Notes: generated by a model not told the origin, from the sequence alone. Numbered from the stretch's first letter, positions 47,144 through 62,100 are shown. The stretch: DNA of 64,000 nucleotides from Notospermus geniculatus (GCA_002633025.1 NMRB01001649.1:62001-126000); one strand, 5' to 3'. Program-made: numbers and translations.

Positions 47144-50100
47144 GTCGAGCAGGCTACGCTGAACGGGGACATCCCGCAATTCACGATTGGTGCTCAAGAA
47201 AACTGTGAAGAGTCATATGAACCCGCCCTTTTGCAAGAAGAGGTATTTTTCTAGCTTCTGTGTTTTGCTTGGCAATTGATTGCGTGATCGGAGGATGCAC
47301 GGGGCCTTTGAAGTGGCTTGTTTATCCCGGGGATCTGCTGAAGCTGCTGTACCTTATGTACATTGATGTACATGAAGCCCCGTGCTTTTCATGCATTGAC
47401 TGTCACCGACAGAGCGCCTGTCAGCTATCTTGAGACCGAGTCATTTCTTGTTTAGGCTAGCCTACGATTAGGCCTACCGAACCTACACCAGTTGGCATTT
47501 GTCTTCAACTTGCTATTGAGATAGGCCTATAGATAGCCAACCTTTTTTCGACAACAAATCGTCAAATGAAATGTGATGTGATGTGAATGTGAATGTCAGC
47601 AGAATCAATGATTTGGAGGCGTAACGTTTTTGCCAGTCCCGCAGCGAGGTGGGGGGGGGGCTTGTATTGTAAACTGCATGCTGATGCTGTCCTGTGTTGG
47701 CTAGGCCTGTAGGCTACACTTTTACTTTTTATATGCATAGCTAAGCTAGGCTGTTGTAGGCAAAACGTATTGGCAAAAAGCTGGGCTTTTTAAATAAATG
47801 GAATGCTCCTAGGTAGCCCTAAGGCCTAGGCCCTACTATAGATGTGTACCGAAAATTGCGGACGACGTGACGTGACGCCGTAGTGCATCCAACACATGCT
47901 GATGCATTGCGACGTCACTGACGCCATGTAAACATGGTCCGCAATTTATGGTACATGACTATAACTAGGCTAGTTCATCATGTTCAGCAATCATGAGATG
48001 TCATCGTCTATGTCGATGTCGACATCGGCACAGACAGGCCGATGCTGATTATTGCTTGGCATACCGCAGTCACTGCAATCTGCATTCTGACCTGATTTAA
48101 GATTATGTTGCATCATTTGTGTTCGAACTCTGGCCACACTTTGTACAGCTAACCCAAACTGATTCTAAATTATTACATCACAGGTCATCCAGGGTAGTCT
48201 GATCAAGCTGTTACCTGATGTAAGGTCAAGGTTGCTCTGACAGCTGGCCATGGATCATGACTTCAGAATTGTCAATAATCTCTCATTGATTAGTAGCTCT
48301 ATTGGAGTAGTGGGCACTTGTTGGCTCAGTGGGATCCATTCGCTGTTCTGATGAAAATCTGAGTACAACCTTGCAGTGGTCTCAGTCACGGTGATATGGT
48401 CTCCAGAATTGGAGGTGATGTCCTGAGGATGATATGATGAAATTATTGGCCACTGCTGTCAGCTTTGACTTAGAAATTGGAATCAGTTAACTCTTTATTT
48501 ATAGTATACAGTAGTGAGGACAACTGACAGTTCATGTTTCTCCCAGGCTACGATGTCCTCCTGCCTTACATGTATGTTTCTCATCCAGTATTGTCGATGG
48601 ATCAAACCATATTTGCCAGTCAGCTATTGATTCTATCTTCAAACCACCAGTTTGTCATTGTTCTCTCCCATGCCTTAAAAAATTGTGAGAGTGAAATCTC
48701 TCATGATACCTTTTTAAGCTCTAGTTAGCTTGCCCTTCTTGTCTTTTGTTATGCCTCCAAATATAGATGATGGCCCACTCCGGCATAGTGTGGCAGTGAA
48801 TTCAAAGGATTTCGATAGGAAAATTGATGCTTTTGAGAGGAAATAGGTCACTTGATTTGGTGATGGGCATCTGATGAATGGTGAACGATGGTGGTCTACT
48901 TCACCACCATGCTGTTTTTCTGACTCGGCCACCTCTCGGTGGCCTATTTACCTCAAGGCCCCAATTGTCATTCAATTCATATCAGTTTGACTCCATTCAT
49001 CAATAGAGATTGTCAGATAAAAACTTCCGAGTTATAAAAAGTGTGATATAATCTCATACTGAAGTGCAGATGTCACTACTGTACACCTAGACTTAAATCC
49101 TAGGCCTTCATATGACCAGGCCTTGTTTATCATTTTGTCCATTGGGTTTAGTGCCAGGTTGAAATATTACATGTAGTCCCAGGGTCGGTTGGGATTTGTG
49201 GCATAAATTCCTCAGTTGAGGATATTAGTGGAATGTCCATGGCTGATATTTATAAAAGCTAGCAACGGGCATAAGTTTGTTGTGATTTGTCAGTACATGT
49301 ATTGTTCCTCTCTTCCCATGTGCAGATGTAAGGGTTGAGCAGCTTTATACCTTGGCCCTGCCTATTCTTTTTTTAGGGTCATTTTGCTTGAAAGGGTCAT
49401 TTTGTTTCACCCTTGATTTGATGTCAAAGCAATCTGATTGGCTGAATCATTATGTGTTTATAAATACTCTGCTATAAAAGGTGGCCAACATGGTATGACG
49501 AAGTTACCAACTCTGTGCTCTGCACTATGTGAACTTGCCCTCATTCATAAACATACATTTGTATTGTACTTCATCATGCTGACTGTCAAAACTCCCACTG
49601 AATTTGTTGGTTCAAAAGTTCCCTTGCAATGAATTCAGCGTTTGCTGATAGTGTTTTGTCATTTCGTCCAAAATTGCGTTAAAGTTTCTCAACCTTTTGG
49701 CACATTTCCTGGAAGGTAATTCAGTGCAGTTTGTGGTTTGCCGCATGTAATGATATTGAGATATTCATAAAAGTACTGAAATTTTTCAAATGATTTAAAT
49801 TCCTGTCATAGTATTGGTGCACCAAGGCTTCCAGGAAGAAATACTTCTCTTATTGATATCAAAATGACTGACTCAAGTGAAGCCACTTCTCAAATCCGGA
49901 TAGTTTTCTGGAGGTGGTTCCTATATTTAGCCTATTAACCATGTCAGGCTCTGATAAACTTGAACATAACCACATATCTGGAACCTTGTGTAAGTCAGCG
50001 GGTCGAATCATGCGATGAGGTCCCCTGACCTCTGTAGTGTCATTTCTTTTTGGCACTGACTGATTTGGTTCAATCTCAGAATATCCTCATTGTCATGTGA

Positions 50101-53100
50101 TGTCCTGAACGATATTAGAAGTTTTACTGAGACTTCACCAACTGTGAGAACTGATTTTCTTTTTGTCTGGAGGAAGTGGCCCAGATCAGTGAACAAGTTG
50201 AGATCTTGTCCCGATGGTCTGATAGTCAATTGATATCCAGGACAAAATTACGTTGCGATATCAGCTGTGAAAATCTGCAAAACATTGAAATTGCGGTGGT
50301 TGGCAGAATTAGTTATGGTGATTGATCTTGTGCCAAGCATATGTTGTCGTTAGTAATGGGATCCATGCAGGTGCTCGGCAATGCAGGAGGAAACCAGTCC
50401 CAGAAAACTTGTGCCGTGACAGAGAGTTCCCCTCTCTGATGAGCCGGGAGTGGGTGTCACCGTTTACAGTCCTTGTCCCAGGGCCTAGGACTGGATCGAA
50501 TTGATCCAATCCTATCCAGCACTCAGCTCTATCATCAGGCCGTTGTTCCTTCGGACGTCCGTACAAAGAGTGTCTGATCATCCAATCATCACGAATCTAT
50601 TCTTGTCTGTTTCTTTTCTTGTCCTGAATAAATCAGGCCTTGGGATATGTTCCTTCGATCATGGAGAGAGTCCATGCTTGGTTTGTTTAGGAGTGTGACT
50701 ATTGGCATATCCTACTTAGGCACATTGTCTGGTGCACGTATCTCGTGAGAATTGATGTGTATATCATTGGATCTTGAGTCAAACAGACCATTGAAATGGT
50801 ATGTAAGGTTCGATACACTGACCTACTTCTATTCGGTCAATCCAACTCAAGTATTTCATGGTGGTGAAAATCTGGCATTGATATAATCGATTCGAGGTTG
50901 TTTGTCTGAATTAGTGAATAGATAGCAGAGATTTTATGGATATTTTTCATGGTGAAGGAATAAAGGTAGATGTCTTTATTATAACTTATTTGACAGTTTC
51001 TCTTTTGAAACTCTTTTAACCCATTCTCATCTAAGGGCCATAGCTATGCTCTGATCTGTTCTCTTGGTCACCATGCGCCATCTCTGTTTTTATCACCAAC
51101 AGACTGAATTCACTCAGTGTAGAGGTTCCCCGGGCTCCAGTTTCCTCCTACATAAAAAAATATGAACAACCCTGTATCGATAGGCATCTGCTCTCCTTTG
51201 ATTTTGCAGGCACTCACCTTCCGTGGAATGAAAGTCAATGTTTTTTTACCAGCAATTTTTTATTTCCGAATCCTGTAAGAGTGTAAGGTCTGCAGCTAGA
51301 ATAGAGAGACACTTCCTTCTTTACTTCGACAGTTTTGATTTGTTGAGTTCAGGGAAATAGGCCTATTTTGTTTGATTTCAAAGCAAGGACCATGACCAGT
51401 TGTTCATTCATCTTTACTGGGCGGGAATAAAGTTTGAGCCAATCCTGACAGGTGGTATGATGTCTGGTCCTACATTCTAGGTTTCTCTTTCAGTAAAGTA
51501 CAGATCTGTCAGACAATCAACAAACTGAATGAACTTGTCAAACAGCCTGGTCAAATATTTGAGTATTCAGAGGTTGAAGTCAAACCATATGGGGTGATAT
51601 GAAGTTTTAAACCATTATACAAGCCATATCCTGGTTCTGGAAAATTTCATTCCATTCAAAACTTTGTTGATTTATCAGGCATAAAAGTTGACGTTTCCTG
51701 TGCACTAAGTATGAACTGATTTAGAAGTTAAAGGGGTCTAATGTCCAGAGGGGTTGAGGTTCGCTGTCACAGGTGTCCAGGCTTGGTTTGATGTCTACCA
51801 ATCAGAAATCGGCTTCACTACTTTCTGAGATTAGAACACTTTACAGCGATTTTAAAACTCAGTTGTATTCGAAACAGACTAAACACGAATTGAATATTTG
51901 ATTGAACTCAATAAAAACCCTTTTTTATTCCAATTTTTTCCTTCACACCTGAGCCTGTCACATATGTTATAAAATCTGAGTTTTATCAAGTTATGTGGGA
52001 CTTTAGTATTTGTCAGTCTGGCAGTGTTATCTCGTCCTATCAAACTGGATCCATGTCACAATCATCTGATGTACATGTATTGTATTGAATTGAACAAATC
52101 AGTGATTTTTAAAAAAATACCACACAAATATTGACATTTTGTCGTGAAATTTAAAAAAATGTCCCATAAAACATGCAATTATCGACGTATTTTGACATGT
52201 TGTGTCTGGTTCTGTCAACTCTACCTGACCCAACATCCAGTCTTGTTCAGATGTGACCAGGATTCCTACCAAGTATGTCCTGAATTTCAATCATGTCATA
52301 TATGAAGACCAAGGGTAATATTACAACATTAACCTCGAGTAAACTACCAATAATAGGCCTACTTTTCTCAAGAACTGAGAATTCTTATATTGCTCCAAAT
52401 ACCCTTGCCTGGAAATCTCAGTGGGGTCACAAGTCCTGCTGTTTTCCCATTCTCTCTGACAATTTTCACAAATTCTGCGCATATTTTCTGATTTTAATAT
52501 CCCCCAGCTTTTGTTTTTTGAACAAATAAGTAGAGGCGTAGTGAATGTCAGTCTGGTTTGATCACATCAACAACTGGGTTTCTACTGGGTGTTATGTTGT
52601 CTTAAGGGACAAATACCCCAATTATACCTTAGTTTGACCCTTTTATCGAAGGCACCATACTGTTTGTTTTCATGTGTTCCCTGCATGTTCATACTAAAAA
52701 TATTGTGGGAATTTCGCTACCGAAACATGCCGCCAAAAAAGTCATTTTGAGTCCTATATTTACCCACCTGTTGTGCACAACAAGGGCCTAATATTTTCAC
52801 AGAGGTGTCTAACATTTTGAGGGCTGCATACCTGGTGACCCCCTTTGAAAGTTGCCCAGACAAATTATGACCATGAGCAAAAGGGCCTAATAATGTCACA
52901 GAGGTGTCTAATTTTTGAAGGCTCCACACTTGGTGACCCTTTGTAAGTTGCCGAGACAAATTGTGACCACAACGAACAAACATTCCTGAGTAGGCCTCGG
53001 TTGTGGTTGCTGTTTGGAGTTGTAGTCGTGAAGCTGCTGTTGGCCTATAACTTGCAATGGGGATTTTAGCTACGATAGAGGGCAGCACACTGAAACCCGG

Positions 53101-56100
53101 TCCGATAGGCTACAATGGACGCCTTTTGTGTGGGAAATTGATCAGGACCAGGATTCAGTTTCATTTCAATATAGGTTTAACCACAAGTGACACCTATTAG
53201 GCAGTGAGCTAGGGTCCCCATTAGAAGGTCCAATCAAAGCTGCAGCTCTAGTTTCCTCCTACATATACATTTCAAGAAAATACGTTGTTATTTATAGATA
53301 GAGCCAGTATAAATGATGTAATGTCCAGTCTTAGTCAACCAAAAAAGTGGCCCCAGCCTCAGCACTAATGACTAGATTAACTTTCGTGATATTACTATTA
53401 GGTGTTGTTTATTTCAACCACCTTTTCTTGGAAGAATTTGTTTTAAGGGCAGCTTTAAGTGGTCTATTGTGTTAAGTTATGTTCATATTTCCATGTTCCC
53501 AGAAAATCCACATGCCTGGAGCTGTGGCGTCTGCCGGAGGAAAGAGCTAGGAAATAGATGAAGTGGACTTGTTTCCCGTGTTGTGATGTGGTATTGTTAT
53601 CCCAGGATACATGATTGGTTTGGGGTGGCTTAAACTATCTTTCTATTCAGATTGAAGGAAGCACCTACGGTATGCCAAATATGTATATAAAGATATAATT
53701 AGGGATTTGGAGGCAGGTTGAGGCTTGTGGTTTATTATTTTGTCACTTCATGGTGTAACTTGCCTAATCGGCCAATTTTATGGTATGTGGCAAGAATGTT
53801 CTTGGAATGACCAAACAATAGATTTAGTTGATTTTGTTTGCTCAAAAGTTCTATAATATTATCATAATAATACAGATGATTTTTACTTATAAAAAAAAAC
53901 TTACAGCAAGTGGGTGCGCGATCATTGTAAAACTTCCAGGAACTTTACCTAGGCCATTTGAATAACAAAAGAGCGGAATGGTCTTCATACTAAAGACTGG
54001 TCTAAAAAGGCTTTGAATGGTTTAGGCTTAGTCAATCGTTGGTGCCTTCGCCTCTTGGAATCACGTAGGCCTCGGAAAATCAGTGTACTTTTCATCGTGT
54101 GGTGAAATCGAACGTAATTAGATTCAATTGATGGTCCATTTGATCAATTTTGGGAAGTTTGCCGAATTTGGATAATTACCTGATTCTCGTTATCATCTGG
54201 AGGTGGTAAAGTAAACAAAGATTGATATTTAGAGAGTCCACCAGGTAGATGTCCAACACTTGGGCCAGGATTAGTTGTTAGGGGACACAGTCAGTTATTC
54301 CCTTTGAACCGCTTGACTGTTTTGGACCAGGAAACTTTCTGAGGTGGCATAATGCGGGAAAGACTAATGCTTCCCTCCTCAACGAACGTTCAGTTCCGTA
54401 AGCAACGGAGTGCCTGGCGGAGGGAACTCCGTATCTCCGAACTCGTCCAGTATTTCAAACTGCTCCATGAAAGGAAACGGCAGGAATGCTTGCGACAGAG
54501 TCAGGAACGTCAGGTGGAGTTGACATTGGAGGAAAAAGTTCGGATACAGGTAGGGTGGCATTGTCGCAGGAGGGGAGGGTCCCAGACTTGATTCCCTAAG
54601 GGTGTTGCCAGGATGTATTTGATGGTGGATTGTCAAACCATGTGCTGTCAGAGTGGTGAAGTGGGAACATCTGGTGCCTGTCACCTCTGTGGTTCCGGGT
54701 TCAACCCAAGGCCCTACATCCACATCATGTGTCCGGCAGTCATCAAGAGGACCGCTCTGACCGTGTTGGTTTTCTCCTACCTAGTATTGACCGAGCCAAT
54801 AATGAGCCAAGTTAGAGTGCACTGTTCTTGACTCAATACTGTTGTGTGTCACTGAAAGTAGGGTGTCCCCTCTTCAGCATCTTCATAGCCATTTTGTAAA
54901 GGTCCATGCCTCATCTCAGAAGTTCAGGACCGACATGTCGGGTTGATGATGTTACACATCAAGGGATTTACTATCTTTTGGCCGATTGTCTCCCTCAGCT
55001 ATTTTTGGTCGCTATTCCAACAATGTGTCTTGTCAGCAGAGAATCTGTGCATTCCTTGATTTTGCTTGAGGATGCTGTCCGTTTTCTGTGTTTAGGTCTC
55101 TCTCCTCCGTATTGTTCAGTTGCATTGAACACTGGTAAACTGTTCTAAGAATAGAACATAAACTTGGTCAGTATTACAATTATTTCCCATCATTACCTTC
55201 AGGTTTCGTGTCATGACCGAATTTAGTCTTTGTCAGATTTTTCTCAATAGTGTAAATAATACTCTCACAAAAGAAACGTTTGGTAATAGTGGCGGTATTG
55301 TCTGACTGGGTTACAGACCTTCATTGGAAATTAAACGACCTGTGGTACAGGAACGATAATGTATAGCCCATGGTTCTATCGCAGAATCAATCTGTGACTT
55401 CTTGAAACACATCACGGCATACTTAGTAGGATTGTTGTGATGCCTTCCACTGATAGAAGCTCCGAACTTTTCAAGAGAAAATGCTCCATGAATGTCCATG
55501 TAAGTCGGGCAGTGAATGTCATGAGCCTGGCTGATTCTCAGTCAACCCGCAAAGGTGTCTTTTGTCAGTCGGTTTATCTTGCACGCGGGAAAACAATCGG
55601 CGATCGGGGCACTCGACCCGGCTCCTCACCTACCTCATTCGAGAAACCGGACACTTCGCTATAGTCCTCGAGTCTTTGACATCACTGCCTCTCTGTTTTC
55701 CTCCTTCCGCAGAAGAGGTGTCTTTCTGATGGGGCCAGCATGCATCGCATCCCAAGACAGGACTCGCTTAGGCCTACATGTAGTTCACTTAGGAGAAAAG
55801 CTCATTTCTAAACCCCCTGCATCAAAGTGGGTGACTGCAACATGGTTATGGTGTGTCTGTCATCCCTTCGTTTCTTCACTAGGCAAATTAGGATGCTAGT
55901 ACGGAATGTTTTTATGCGAAATATTAAGGACTTTTCTCACGTTTTCCCTCGATGTCTTATCTTTTACAGTTGAGGAACATCCAAAATGTGATCAGGCTCA
56001 CAAAAGAAAATCTGGAGGCTCTGAATGCTGAGTTTGGCAAGCACCAGCACCCGCCCTCTATGTATTTACAGGTAGGCATTCCAAATCAATGTGGTACCCA

Positions 56101-59100
56101 TTGGTTCTCATTTGGTGGAACAAGCAACCCACAGGCCTACCCCTCCGAATGTCCACTAATACCTCGGTCCCCTCTATAAAGGACACCTTCAGAACTTGCT
56201 TAATTGAGGAGTGTGTTGATTGACAGATGTCAAAATTAAGAGAAATGACCAATTTGGGGCTGAACTTTGGTGTCCTCAATAAAGGTGTCCGCTGAGTAGA
56301 GGTGTCCATAAAGGGAGGTTTGTGTGTACTTGGAGTGTGGTTAAGTTGTGTCTAAAGTAAACTTGCATGAAATTGACACATTATTTTGAATGAACTGTGC
56401 ACGTGCAGTAGGATAAAGTGATGGTGGCTTCATGTTCCCTTGGACATGACAATGATTTCAGCGTTGTACGTCCATGGCTCATCATTCTCACCCCCTTGCA
56501 GGAATATGAAGGCCTCACGAACAAAATTCACGAACTGCAACTCAAGGAACAGAATCTGCAGGACCAGATCGGTAGCTGTGAAGATCTTGACATGCAAGAT
56601 GACGGCCAAGTGGCCGACGACGGTCTTAGGTTCGTCCACGATCAGAACTACGTGGAGCCCGGGGGAGGGACACTACCCCAAAACAACAGCTCGACGAGCC
56701 TGGTCGGTATGAAGGATGACGTCACGAACAGCCCTCAGATGCCTCATAGATCACCAATGAAGGCCTTTCTCAAAGCATTCCTACCCAATCAACAGAAGAC
56801 TACAGTGAGTGCACATTTGTCTTCCTATTCTGTCGTCTGGAGGGTCGACCTTCTCTCATCTTGGTAACATGTTATTTCAATATTTGACCCCTGTTAGATG
56901 AACCATTCAGTGTCCCCTATGACCAAAACTACCTCCCTGGCGTCCAAACGCCGACTTGATGTGGGCTGAGGTTGAAATTCCCTTGTGTGTTCATTTCCAG
57001 GTACAAGTAAAGCCTGGGATGTCCGTACAGGAAGCGCTATACAAGGCCATGAAACGACGGGAACTGGTGCCAGATTTGTGTATAGTGTACAGAAATGAAC
57101 TGAAAAGGTAACTGACATCTCTTCCTGTGTTGTGTCAAGATGATTGTTGTACATTCAGACTGTGGACCTGTGAATGCCCTGAAATTGCCTTCCAGGAGAA
57201 AACCAGTCCTTCCTTTAAAACTGCTGTCTCTCATACAGAGACTCATTGTGACTCTCATTCTGAAGGCCAAGTCTCTGTAGGTCATGTCAAAGTTCAAGGT
57301 TGTGCAGTCTCTGTAGGTCGTGTCAAAGTTCAAGGTCACCTAATTGAATTCTATCCCTGTTTCTCTTTGTAGCAGGACAATAATCCCATGGAATACAGAT
57401 TCTGCTGTGTTGGCTGGGAAAGAGTTAACGGTGGAACTTAAGGCCAATTTCCTCCCCACTACTAGTATATCGCATAACTTTGTAAGTAGACGGGACATTT
57501 CTGACTCAGATTATAGAGTCCTTAGAAATGATGCCTGATTGATATCGGAAGTGACAATGATGTAGTACTCTTCTGCTATGCCTTGTTGCAAGAGGTCCCA
57601 AGTTGGAACTTTGCTGTCAGACTGAGATTCTGTAGATTGTCTGGCTTACCTGTCACTGTGTTCACAGACTGTACAACTGGACGTGAATTTCAGTCTGGCT
57701 TTATGCTCCTCACGAGTTGAGTGGTGTAAAATAATGCAAATATCCCAGTTGACCGTGTCCTCTGGTGGCCCTTAACTTCTGTTTACCATTGGGGGAAGCA
57801 TTTCTCCATCGAGATGATATAATAAGTAAGACTTGTCTCTTCTTTCAGGTTCGTAAAACATTCTTTACTCTAGCATTCTGTGACAGCTGTAGGAAGCTCT
57901 TGTTTCAAGGATTCCGCTGCCAGACTTGTGGCTATCGTTTTCATCAGCGTTGTGCCGACCACGTACCGACACTTTGTCAACAAGGGGCAGACGAGGACGT
58001 GTTCTATCCTGGCACATCGAAGTTTGAAAAGCACTCTGAAGATATTCGGGAGAAAGCTAGACAGTGAGTAGAGTCTGATGTAGTTTTAAGATATGCAGAT
58101 ATCAAAGTCACTTCATTACATTTCTTTGTAATGAAGTGAATTGGACCTCATACTCAACACTCAATGTTCTTACTTTAGACCAGTAAACTTGAAAGGCAAA
58201 ACTGTATGAAATAACTTGAGCATTTGAATTCGAATCTGTCAGTCTCCTTTTAGTTTTATTGTATATTCATGTCATTTCTATACTTCTCGACTAATGCCCA
58301 TTCATTTTCAGCCAAAGAAGGACAGAGCTCACTTTCAGAACGAGCGACTTAGGAAAGGGGTGCTATCAGCCCATGTTTCCTGCCTTGGCAAAATTGACGC
58401 CATTTTTGTCGGCCCAACTTTGATTTCCTGTTCTTTCATTGCACTTTCTCTCCGTTTCTCACTTATACAGTATGTTAGCTGGAGAACAGAGCAGCACGCT
58501 CCCGGCTGCTTTAAGTCATACAGATTATAGTTATAATCAGCCGACGTCCCGTCCACGGGCACCGCCCCTTGCACAGCGAGAACGATCTACGTCGGCCCCA
58601 AATGTCTGTTATAATCTAGTCAACCAAGGGGAATCTACAGAGGTATGTCCCATAGATGGCGTAACACGTGTCCCTGGGACCCCAGCGTTATTAACCTACT
58701 GACATCTCATGCTTGCTGATACCCCATACAAAGAGACCAACTTGACAAATCACGGCAGAAACCCCACCCTTTTGTGTTTTCTCAAAAGTGAGTGAAAACG
58801 AAAGTAATTCCTGGTCATTCTGTCATATGAGGTAAGAACAAGCAAGAGCGTCAGATGTTGGTGGGTTTTCAGCTCAATGCACTGCTTGAGATCACTGGGT
58901 TTGATGTTCTGCACACAGCTTCTTAGGACCAAATTGCTTGGTACTGACTTGAACCTCGTGTGAGACTCTCAAACCCAGGTGCCGCTGTAGTGCCTTGTGC
59001 TCTACTAATCAATGTGCTTCTGTCTAACCTTTATTTCTAGGCAGTGTATTCAGTTGGTCGCCTGAAATGCAGGACTTGCCCCACTTTGTGTCAAATCATA

Positions 59101-62100
59101 TCCCTGTTAGTAAAACATATTGTTGTCTGGCCTATTTCAGTGCGGCATGGATTCAGAGTGAACTCTCGGGTCATTACTGCCAAATCAGGAGACCTGTGCG
59201 GTCCACTTCGGCACCTAACGTCCGCCACTCTTTGCCTCCGAATCCAGATCTGATGGAATATTTGGAAAGATCTCTTGAGAGGTCATGTGAGAANNNNNNN
59301 NNNNNNNNNNNNNNNNNNNNNNNNNNNNNNNNNNNNNNNNNNNNNNNNNNNNNNNNNNNNNNNNNNNNNNNNNNNNNNNNNNNNNNNNNNNNNNNNNNNN
59401 NNNNNNNNNNNNNNNNNNNNNNNNNNNNNNNNNNNNNNNNNNNNNNNNNNNNNNNNNNNNNNNNNNNNNNNNNNNNNNNNNNNNNNNNNNNNNNNNNNNN
59501 NNNNNNNNNNNNNNNNNNNNNNNNNNNNNNNNNNNNNNNNNNNNNNNNNNNNNNNNNNNNNNNNNNNNNNNNNNNNNNNNNNNNNNNNNNNNNNNNNNNN
59601 NNNNNNNNNNNNNNNNNNNNNNNNNNNNNNNNNNNNNNNNNNNNNNNNNNNNNNNNNNNNNNNNNNNNNNNNNNNNNNNNNNNNNNNNNNNNNNNNNNNN
59701 NNNNNNNNNNNNNNNNNNNNNNNNNNNNNNNNNNNNNNNNNNNNNNNNNNNNNNNNNNNNNNNNNNNNNNNNNNNNNNNNNNNNNNNNNNNNNNNNNNNN
59801 NNNNNNNNNNNNNNNNNNNNNNNNNNNNNNNNNNNNNNNNNNNNNNNNNNNNNNNNNNNNNNNNNNNNNNNNNNNNNNNNNNNNNNNNNNNNNNNNNNNN
59901 NNNNNNNNNNNNNNNNNNNNNNNNNNNNNNNNNNNNNNNNNNNNNNNNNNNNNNNNNNNNNNNNNNNNNNNNNNNNNNNNNNNNNNNNNNNNNNNNNNNN
60001 NNNNNNNNNNNNNNNNNNNNNNNNNNNNNNNNNNNNNNNNNNNNNNNNNAGAACTCTTACATGAAGGAACGCCTTTATCCAAAAGTGTTCAAATGGAAAA
60101 AGTAAACAAAGAGACGTCTTTTATTATGTTGGCTACATTTTGGTCAGAGCTAAGTCGTGGCAAAGGCTGGCAGATTGACTTCTGATCTTTGCAGTTAGAC
60201 TAACCTTTAAGTTGTTGATGTGGTGATTGAGTAGTTTTACTGGCAACATCAGAAGTCGACTGCAAACTGAGAAAGGTGATTCTGGGGGAAGCTGTTGTAT
60301 TTTCTAGTGTTGTTTAAACTGCTGATGTTGTCAACCTGTCCTAATTTGTTGTAAAATAGGTCAAAAATATCGACAAACTGAGAAACGCTGGTCGATGTGT
60401 GTCTCATAATCTGAGCGTGTCGACTTCTGCAGTGCCCAGTATGTTATTTTCTTTGTTTGCTTGGCATGCTCGCGTTCTCGCCTGGCTTGTCGTTGTAGTC
60501 GTTGTTGTAGTCATGTGACTGTATTCTGTTGTCTTACAGATCTGATGATACCGAGCAGATGTAGTGATGTGAAAAAACGGCATGGCAGCGATTCAGCTCC
60601 GCAATCACGAAAACATAATGTATATCCAAAAGGTATTTTGGATTATCTGCAGTTTTATCAGCTCTGTTTCAAATTCGGCGCCGATCATAAACTTAACAGT
60701 GAGAAAATGCACCAAATGAAATGGCTTCAAACTTTTGAAGTAAAAAATCAGCCTGAGATATGACAATTGTTGGGTCTGATTGCAACAAGCAGTAGGCCAG
60801 CCTCTCCAGTAAGAATCAGTGGGAGCATGTGTAATTGAAGTTACAAACTTGATAGTATATGCTATGGCTGTTACTTCATTCGCCCTTCTCCCCACTGATC
60901 ACAAGTGGATACTGCACACTGCCATTAGTGGGACGTAAACTTGGACAGAACAAATGATTTTGTGCATTTTCACCTGGTGAGGACTTCATAGATCACCATA
61001 ACCATCATCTCATCTTTACAGCTCTATCTTACCTCTATCTCATCATCTCTGCCTATTTTTCCTTCATTCCTATGCAAGTAGGGCGAGATTTTTAGAGATG
61101 TCTCAAGGATTTAAGTTGAATCCTCATGGTGTACGGTAACTTTTCCCTTGTGTTTAGGGGGTACTTGGCGTGGGGAGGGGAATCTTGAATGAAACTAACA
61201 AGAGTCCCTGAGTGGGTTCGGCATTTGAAACCTTCCACCCAAAGGTATTGATCTCCACTTGTAAACGTGTATTGTGGGAAAATGACTTTCACATCTCTAA
61301 GAATCCCCTTTTGCCCTATATTGATTCCCTTCTAACACGGCAGTAGGAGGCTGACCACCACTAACAGCACCGACTGTCATCAGATCATTTCATTGTAGCG
61401 CTTTTGCATCACAGCTGGGAAATTGATCTCTACTAGAAAGTGCCTGAGGAAAACCCCGGTTGGGGTCGAAAATTTGTGTAATTCGGAGACAACTTTTCTT
61501 ATTAGATCTTAGGGAAATTGGGCTCACGTTTTTGTCCGAAATATTTGACATGTAAGCTTTTCCGCTTGCACTCTGTATGACTAGTTTGAGAAAAATTGCC
61601 AAAAAATACCATCTGGTTCCATTGCCTGCTGAATAGGTCAAACAAGTACACATTTCAAATGACCACACAAATTTCCCAGTTGTTGATCGCAATTTCTCGT
61701 TGCCTGCCAATATTCTTCACAGTGATACCTGTTTCCTTCATCATCCAAAACAGAGATGGTTGGTTTCTTGTTTCGGATGAGAAACTGGTTGTCTGATGGT
61801 TGTGGTGCATGTGGGCCCTGCTATTGAAGAACTATTGGCCAAGATTTATGATGATGCATACAGTGTTCTGGTCGCTGTAAATGCGGACATTTTCATTGCT
61901 TAGGTTGACATCTATCTGTCGGTCACAAGATTTGGCAGTGCAAGTAACTCCACACACAGACCGATTCACATTCCGACCTGGAGGTGTCAAGTCCCATGAT
62001 GACCAAGTTTACATTAAGGCCTAAAAGTGCCCATGATTTGTCTGTGTGTCCCACATTTAGTGATGTCATTAACGAATTCCGTCTCTCTTCTAGGCCTTCG

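Larger units (their letters stand above)
47243..55969. other. BRAF first intron
   Basis: Mostly AT-rich sequence without conserved coding blocks. It holds a MITE at 47837-47963, a twofold tandem repeat at about 52780-52975 and the candidate alternative first exon at 54352-54549. A second, weaker candidate is at 55440-55499, an ATG frame of 20 codons ending in phase 0 at GTAAGT. A tRNA-like GGTTCCGGGTTCAACCC lies at about 54691-54707. Confidence 0.6.

Noticed and set aside
55437-55899. Two overlapping open frames before BRAF exon 2
   Set aside because: No similarity that I recognise. Only the short 55440-55499 part has a useful donor, so it is kept as a weak candidate under the first-intron entry.
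58312-58420. Possible extra BRAF exon after a strong acceptor (TTCATTTTCAG)
   Set aside because: It is open in phase for about 100 bases but runs to a stop without a convincing donor, and it resembles no RAF sequence.
60050-60101. Exon tail after the 756-N gap
   Set aside because: Open in two frames, but neither fits the phase of exon 60540, and the third frame has a stop.
59067-60185. Long open frames through 59294-60049
   Set aside because: They are artefacts of translating N runs.
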